Assembly: GCA_900547775.1 (NCBI GenBank)
Contig: URHW01000002.1
Coordinates: 1 to 64,000 of the forward strand
DNA: 64,000 nucleotides
Source of the DNA: an uncultured Mycoplasmatota bacterium
Lineage (GTDB): Bacteria > Bacillota_I > Bacilli_A > RF39 > UBA660
Direction: 5' to 3'
This document shows, in pieces, positions 60,258 to 64,000 of the stretch. The notes beneath the pieces are model-generated. The model did not search any database, was not told where the DNA came from, and saw nothing but the letters and a program-made list of their open reading frames with translations. The translations under genes were made by a program, and so were the position numbers. Every line of letters begins with the position of its first letter. The first letter of the stretch is position 1.

Positions 60258-62313
60258 CTGTTTCCTCCTTACTTGTTATATTAACATATTTACTTCTTTC
60301 TTTAAATAAATAATTAAAATAATCATTTTTAATTGCTAGGGCACTCATTTTTTGTCTAGTGTTAATTTCACTGTTGATTGCTAGTAGTTCTTCAGATGTG
60401 TAGGTATTTTCGCTATCTTTTGGAATAAAATTTCCTTTTGTAGCACTGAAGTATCCTTTATCATCTTGCCATGAGCCATCAGCAAAGACTGTTCTACCAT
60501 GATTATTACTAAAGATATCTGTTCCTAAATATAATCTTGGATCATAATCCATATTAAACATATTAAGTAGTGTTGGAAGTAAATCAATGATACTTGTATA
60601 TTTAGTAATTGCTTTACCAGGAGTTGCACTATTATATATTACCATTGGTGTTCTATCTACTTCATTATTAACCGTAACATCATAAGGAAGTACCTGATTA
60701 ATTTGTTTAGTAGTAAGTCCGTATGGATAGTGATCTGCAAATATAGCAATAACGGTATTGTCTAATTTACCTGCTGCTTCTAGTTTTTCTAAAAGAAGTT
60801 TTAAGGCAGCATCTAATTCTTTTAATTTAGACATATATCTTTTCGTATTAATACTATAGTCATAATCACTAAATTCTTCTAGGTGTTTGTTTCCCATTTC
60901 ACTTGATACTGTATAAGGTTGATGTGGAGTTACAGTTGTAAGATATGCCATAAAGTGTTCTTCATTTATAAAGTAAGGTGTTGCTTTTTCAACAAGTTCT
61001 GTATCACTAGGCCACTCTTCATAAACACTACTCCATGGTATTTTAAGTTCTGTAACGTTTCTATAAGCCATACTACCCATGTTAGGATGGATCGTTCTTC
61101 TTGCATAGTAATACTCTGCGTAATCATGATAACTACTTGTAGTATAACCTTTATTATTAAATATATTAAAGATTGCTTCTGGATAAACATTCTTTTTATA
61201 AGTATTTGCTGTGCATGTATTATTAATTGTAAATAAACTTGTCATACTGGTCATTTCGTTATTACCGGTACTACAGTTATTTCTAGGACTATAGTTATTT
61301 CTAAAGCTAAATCCTTCAGTATATAGTTTATAAAGTGTTGGATATTCTTTTTCATTAATAAAGATTTCGTTAGTTGATTCCATTAGTATTACAATTAGAT
61401 TCTTACCTTCAAAAATACCAGTATATTCATTTTTAGGTGTAATATTTCTATTTATAAAGTAATTATTAAGCTTATTATATGTTTTATTAACTTCGTTTTC
61501 AATTAAAGCTTTCCAGGCTGTATCGTCAATAGTTCTTGTATAGTCGGCATTTACATTTGAATTACCTATTTGATTACTAAATGCAGAATTACTTGATAAG
61601 TCTTCACTTACTTCAATGTGGAATATATTACAAATAATATCACTAAAGCCATATGTAAAGATACCGAACTGACTAACTGATAAGTTAGAGTTATCACTTG
61701 AAAATAATAAAACTCTGTTAGGAACTGCCTGGCTTTTATTTTGCATAAATGAAAGTGTTAGTGAACTATAATATAGGCATGACATTATAACTAGAGCAAG
61801 TGCTGTATATAGAAGGGCTAAAGTCTTAGTTAAAGCACTTTCTCTTTTAAAGATAAAATAAATAGTTTTCTCTAACTTCTTTAATCTATAAGTTTTAAAT
61901 AGATACCAAACTAGGACTAATAAAATAATAAACGGAATAATTACTAAGTAACTTTTAAGTGGGGCTGCTCCAACAAAATCTTTAACATAGTCTGTTATCT
62001 TAGTACCTTGTTCTGCATTACCTACTCCCATAAAGAACCCCATGTATGAATATAAATTAATTTCTATCCATGCATAAATCATTAAAAGAAAAGCAATAAT
62101 GCTAGTTACAATGTTTTTACCGCGATAACTAAAACTGCTTATGATAAGGCTTATAAGTGTACCAAATATTACTGATGAGATAAATATTCTAATCAGTGAG
62201 ACACTAAAAAAATGACTACTAGTATTAAGTCTAACAATCATTTCCAAAGTAAATATATATAAACTCATAAGAGTTGCGTTTTTAAATATGCGTTTTCCTA
62301 ATTTGTCTTTCAC
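60250..62313 (-). CDS. LtaS-type sulfatase (lipoteichoic acid synthase family)
   Basis: Membrane phosphoglycerol/phosphoethanolamine transferase of the alkaline phosphatase superfamily. Five N-terminal helices (to about residue 190), a linker, then an outer catalytic domain: metal-binding Glu in LIVILMESTNEIF, nucleophile Thr in NCSTGNNEMTSM and metal ligands in IAIFADHYPYG. About 687 residues; LtaS proteins are ~640-650. GTG at 62313 has GGTGA just upstream; ATG at 62328 is an alternative. Either start lies within the 3' end of rnhB. Paired with gpsA elsewhere in the window, it suggests glycerol-phosphate polymers, but the substrate is not proven. Confidence 0.83.
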   Translation of the reverse strand: MKDKLGKRIFKNATLMSLYIFTLEMIVRLNTSSHFFSVSLIRIFISSVIFGTLISLIISSFSYRGKNIVTSIIAFLLMIYAWIEINLYSYMGFFMGVGNAEQGTKITDYVKDFVGAAPLKSYLVIIPFIILLVLVWYLFKTYRLKKLEKTIYFIFKRESALTKTLALLYTALALVIMSCLYYSSLTLSFMQNKSQAVPNRVLLFSSDNSNLSVSQFGIFTYGFSDIICNIFHIEVSEDLSSNSAFSNQIGNSNVNADYTRTIDDTAWKALIENEVNKTYNKLNNYFINRNITPKNEYTGIFEGKNLIVILMESTNEIFINEKEYPTLYKLYTEGFSFRNNYSPRNNCSTGNNEMTSMTSLFTINNTCTANTYKKNVYPEAIFNIFNNKGYTTSSYHDYAEYYYARRTIHPNMGSMAYRNVTELKIPWSSVYEEWPSDTELVEKATPYFINEEHFMAYLTTVTPHQPYTVSSEMGNKHLEEFSDYDYSINTKRYMSKLKELDAALKLLLEKLEAAGKLDNTVIAIFADHYPYGLTTKQINQVLPYDVTVNNEVDRTPMVIYNSATPGKAITKYTSIIDLLPTLLNMFNMDYDPRLYLGTDIFSNNHGRTVFADGSWQDDKGYFSATKGNFIPKDSENTYTSEELLAINSEINTRQKMSALAIKNDYFNYLFKERSKYVNITSKEETDE

Positions 62314-62947
62314 TAAAATCACCATCATTTATTAAAACACTAATTGGTTTAAATGTAAACCTGTAATTATCAAGTAGGCCATACTGCTTTACATTGTTTA
62401 TGTGTTCTTTTGTTGGATAGCCTTTATGTTTAGCAAATCCATATTCAGGATATTCTTTGTCTAGTTCATACATCATTCGATCTCTGGTAACTTTAGCAAT
62501 TACGCTGGCTGCGGCAATACTTTCACTTAGGGCATCACCTTTAATAATACTGGTTGTAGGAATATCTAGTTCTAATGGCATAGCATCTATCAAAACATGT
62601 TCTGGCTTTACAGATAAATTATTAATAGCGTCTTTCATTGCAAGTTTAGTTGCCTCGTAAATATTAACTTCGTCTATAATTTTATTACTTTTGATTCCTA
62701 CTCCAATTGCTATAGCATCTTTCATAAGAATATCATAAAAAGTATTACGTTTTTTTTCCGATAATTTTTTAGAATCAGTTAGTCCTTCTAATTTATATCC
62801 TTTAGGTAATATAACTGCAGCTGCAACTACTGGACCAACTAGTGGACCACGCCCTACTTCGTCTACACCTGCAATATAATTTATGCCACTACTATATAAA
62901 TTATTTTCATAACTTAATAGGTCCACTGTCTCGATTACTTTTTTCAT
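62282..62947 (-). CDS. rnhB: Ribonuclease HII
   Basis: Removes ribonucleotides from DNA. 221 residues. Catalytic acids: Asp and Glu in IAGVDEVGRGPLVGPVV, Asp in HVLIDAMPL and Asp in IAAASVIAKVTRDRMM; GFAKHKGYPTKEH is the C-terminal conserved block. AAGGAG lies 12 nt before ATG 62947. The first 41 bases overlap the preceding gene and the last 32-47 overlap the LtaS-like gene, an unusual double overlap. Confidence 0.95.
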   Translation of the reverse strand: MKKVIETVDLLSYENNLYSSGINYIAGVDEVGRGPLVGPVVAAAVILPKGYKLEGLTDSKKLSEKKRNTFYDILMKDAIAIGVGIKSNKIIDEVNIYEATKLAMKDAINNLSVKPEHVLIDAMPLELDIPTTSIIKGDALSESIAAASVIAKVTRDRMMYELDKEYPEYGFAKHKGYPTKEHINNVKQYGLLDNYRFTFKPISVLINDGDFSERQIRKTHI

Positions 62948-63578
62948 TTACTTCTTTACTCCTTAAACTTGAAACAAACTCTCTATCATATGGAAACATT
63001 CTTAAAAGATTATCCCTTGTGAGATCATCTGGGCTACTAAAAATTTTATAAGGTTTATTATATCCACCATCTTTTTTAACAAATATCTTGGCAAATTCTT
63101 TCTCACTAGCATGAACCATATTACTCCAATTAATACTAGGATAATCTAAAGTTTTCATAAGCATATATCTAGCATAAATAAGTTCATTACTAACTCTATA
63201 ATCATCTGGACATAAAATAAGTTTAGTCTTTCTTAAATGATAACTGTGATCATCAATTAATCCCATTAATGCATATTTGTCTCTTAAAGATTCAATAGAT
63301 ACATTTAAAATAGATGGGCTCATTCTAAGAATATGAATAACATCCATTAGAGTAAACCCCAGTTCAAAGCAAAAGTCTTTAAATGTCCTAATATTGTTTC
63401 TTAAACTTTCTGGAGTCCTACCCTTAATTTCTTCTGAACGGTTATGTTGTAAATATTTCATAAAATCTTTAAAAAATGCAAGTCTGCCTTCTATGGTTAA
63501 GGCGTTATTTAAATCTAATTCTTCAAATAAAACATGTTCTAAAGCAAGAGAATCCTCTTCTTTCCATTTTACTCCCAT
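62907..63578 (-). CDS. Unknown helical protein with mTERF-like motif
   Basis: 223 residues, no membrane segments. The middle part contains TLMDVIHILRMSPSILNVSIESLRDKYALMG, which resembles the mTERF repeat (Pro preceded by a short helix, hydrophobic residues at fixed distances, then a helix with L-x-x-K). Similar spacing recurs in YHLRKTKLILCPDDYRV. In this organism it might bind nucleic acids; this is only suggested by the motif. It lies between rbgA and rnhB in one transcript, sharing 1 base with the rbgA stop and 41 with rnhB. Confidence 0.6.
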   Translation of the reverse strand: MGVKWKEEDSLALEHVLFEELDLNNALTIEGRLAFFKDFMKYLQHNRSEEIKGRTPESLRNNIRTFKDFCFELGFTLMDVIHILRMSPSILNVSIESLRDKYALMGLIDDHSYHLRKTKLILCPDDYRVSNELIYARYMLMKTLDYPSINWSNMVHASEKEFAKIFVKKDGGYNKPYKIFSSPDDLTRDNLLRMFPYDREFVSSLRSKEVNEKSNRDSGPIKL

Positions 63579-64000
63579 TAATTATCATTCCTATCTAAAG
63601 TTATTCCTTTTATATATTCCATTCTAACATCATCAATTATGGTTTTACTAATATTGTTAAATGATGCTTCCCCTTTTATATTAAGTTTATTTTTAATAAT
63701 ATCATAATCACTTAAAATATCATCAGTTAGTTTATCTAATCCATATCTTTCTTTTAATTTATTAGGATAATATTTATTTAAGCACTCTAGGATGTGATAT
63801 GCAACGTCGTTTATTGGTAGTACTTCTAAACGAATTGCTCCAGTAGCTGCAAGGTTATAAGCAACAAGTTTATCATCCATCTTAGGCCATAATACGCCTG
63901 GTGTATCTAAGATGACCATATTATATTTTGTTTTAAGCCATGTATTACTTTTAGTTACGCCTGGTTTGTTTCCTGTGCTTGCAACCTTTTTATGAGCTAG
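63578..64000 (-). CDS. rbgA: Ribosome biogenesis GTPase RbgA/YlqF (5' part cut by window edge)
   Basis: Only the C-terminal 140 codons are in the window; the frame is open to base 64000. Reading from the edge: HKKVASTGNKPGVTKSNTW (G2 region after the P-loop, which lies outside), NMVILDTPGVLWPK (G3), then the C-terminal helical domain with DDKLVAYNLAATGAI and VAYHILECLNKYYPNKL. This is a circularly permuted GTPase for late 50S maturation. rbgA followed by rnhB is the usual Firmicutes order, here with an extra gene inserted between them. Confidence 0.93.
   Translation of the reverse strand, partial: LAHKKVASTGNKPGVTKSNTWLKTKYNMVILDTPGVLWPKMDDKLVAYNLAATGAIRLEVLPINDVAYHILECLNKYYPNKLKERYGLDKLTDDILSDYDIIKNKLNIKGEASFNNISKTIIDDVRMEYIKGITLDRNDN

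Noticed and set aside
1..64000. Reverse transcriptase or accessory Avd gene for a DGR
   Set aside because: No frame with RT motifs was seen in the window; only putative target regions are present.

Overview
The window looks like a chromosomal segment from a very AT-rich, walled, low-GC Firmicutes relative (class Bacilli). The gene content and style resemble uncultured gut Bacilli/Mollicutes-related lineages such as RF39; that placement is inferred from composition, gene order and T-box riboswitches, not tested. It uses the standard code: Trp is TGG throughout, and TGA ends several genes, including an ATGA stop/start overlap. Most genes are informational: aminoacyl-tRNA synthetases, GatCAB, MutS, XseAB, NusB, RpoD, DnaG, TopA, RNase HII, RarA, Xer recombinase.

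Layout. 0-0.3 kb: 3' end of a surface protein with a GC-rich, adenine-poor variable segment. 0.3-6 kb: pyrimidine-nucleoside phosphorylase, then a compact Tad pilus assembly operon (two TadE-like proteins, TadZ, TadA, TadB, TadC). 6-11.5 kb: FtsW, YlbJ, YlbL, an unknown protein and a GT2 glycosyltransferase. 11.5-16.1 kb: mutS (ending in a 23-bp tandem repeat), nusB, xseA, xseB. 16.1-18.8 kb: a second, complete variable-region surface protein and a frameshifted kinase-like gene. 18.8-25.7 kb: hisS, then an Asn-type T-box operon with a HisRS-like pseudoenzyme, asnS and gatCAB. 25.7-31 kb: two fused ATPase-permease ABC proteins and a membrane-anchored unknown. 31-36 kb: a coiled-coil-like unknown, a HerA-type ATPase and a UvrD-like protein that has lost its ATPase motifs. 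36-39 kb: T-box-thrS, 6S RNA, tcdA. 39-43 kb: a Vex-like ABC exporter island with its own promoter and leader hairpin, flanked by two decayed genes (metallophosphoesterase, IS3-family transposase). 43-64 kb: mostly minus-strand genes: gpsA, rarA, a self-regulated HTH protein, mnmA, a SpoIIM-like protein, a C40 peptidase, sugar transferase-trmK-rpoD-dnaG, a reduced RnfD/RnfC pair, topA, an LtaS-like enzyme, rnhB and rbgA.

The window appears to contain the replication terminus. Genes point right over the first 43 kb and left over most of the last 20 kb. A 28-bp dif-like site lies at 47471-47498 in a 600-bp non-coding stretch, 1.3 kb from a Xer recombinase gene.

Most notable: (1) two loci that carry the footprint of diversity-generating-retroelement mutagenesis, with no reverse transcriptase in the window; (2) a HisRS-derived pseudoenzyme inside an Asn T-box operon; (3) a HerA ATPase paired with a motif-dead SF1 helicase bearing a zinc ribbon; (4) a two-gene RnfC/RnfD remnant that keeps its FeS domain but lacks recognisable NADH/flavin motifs; (5) the dif site.
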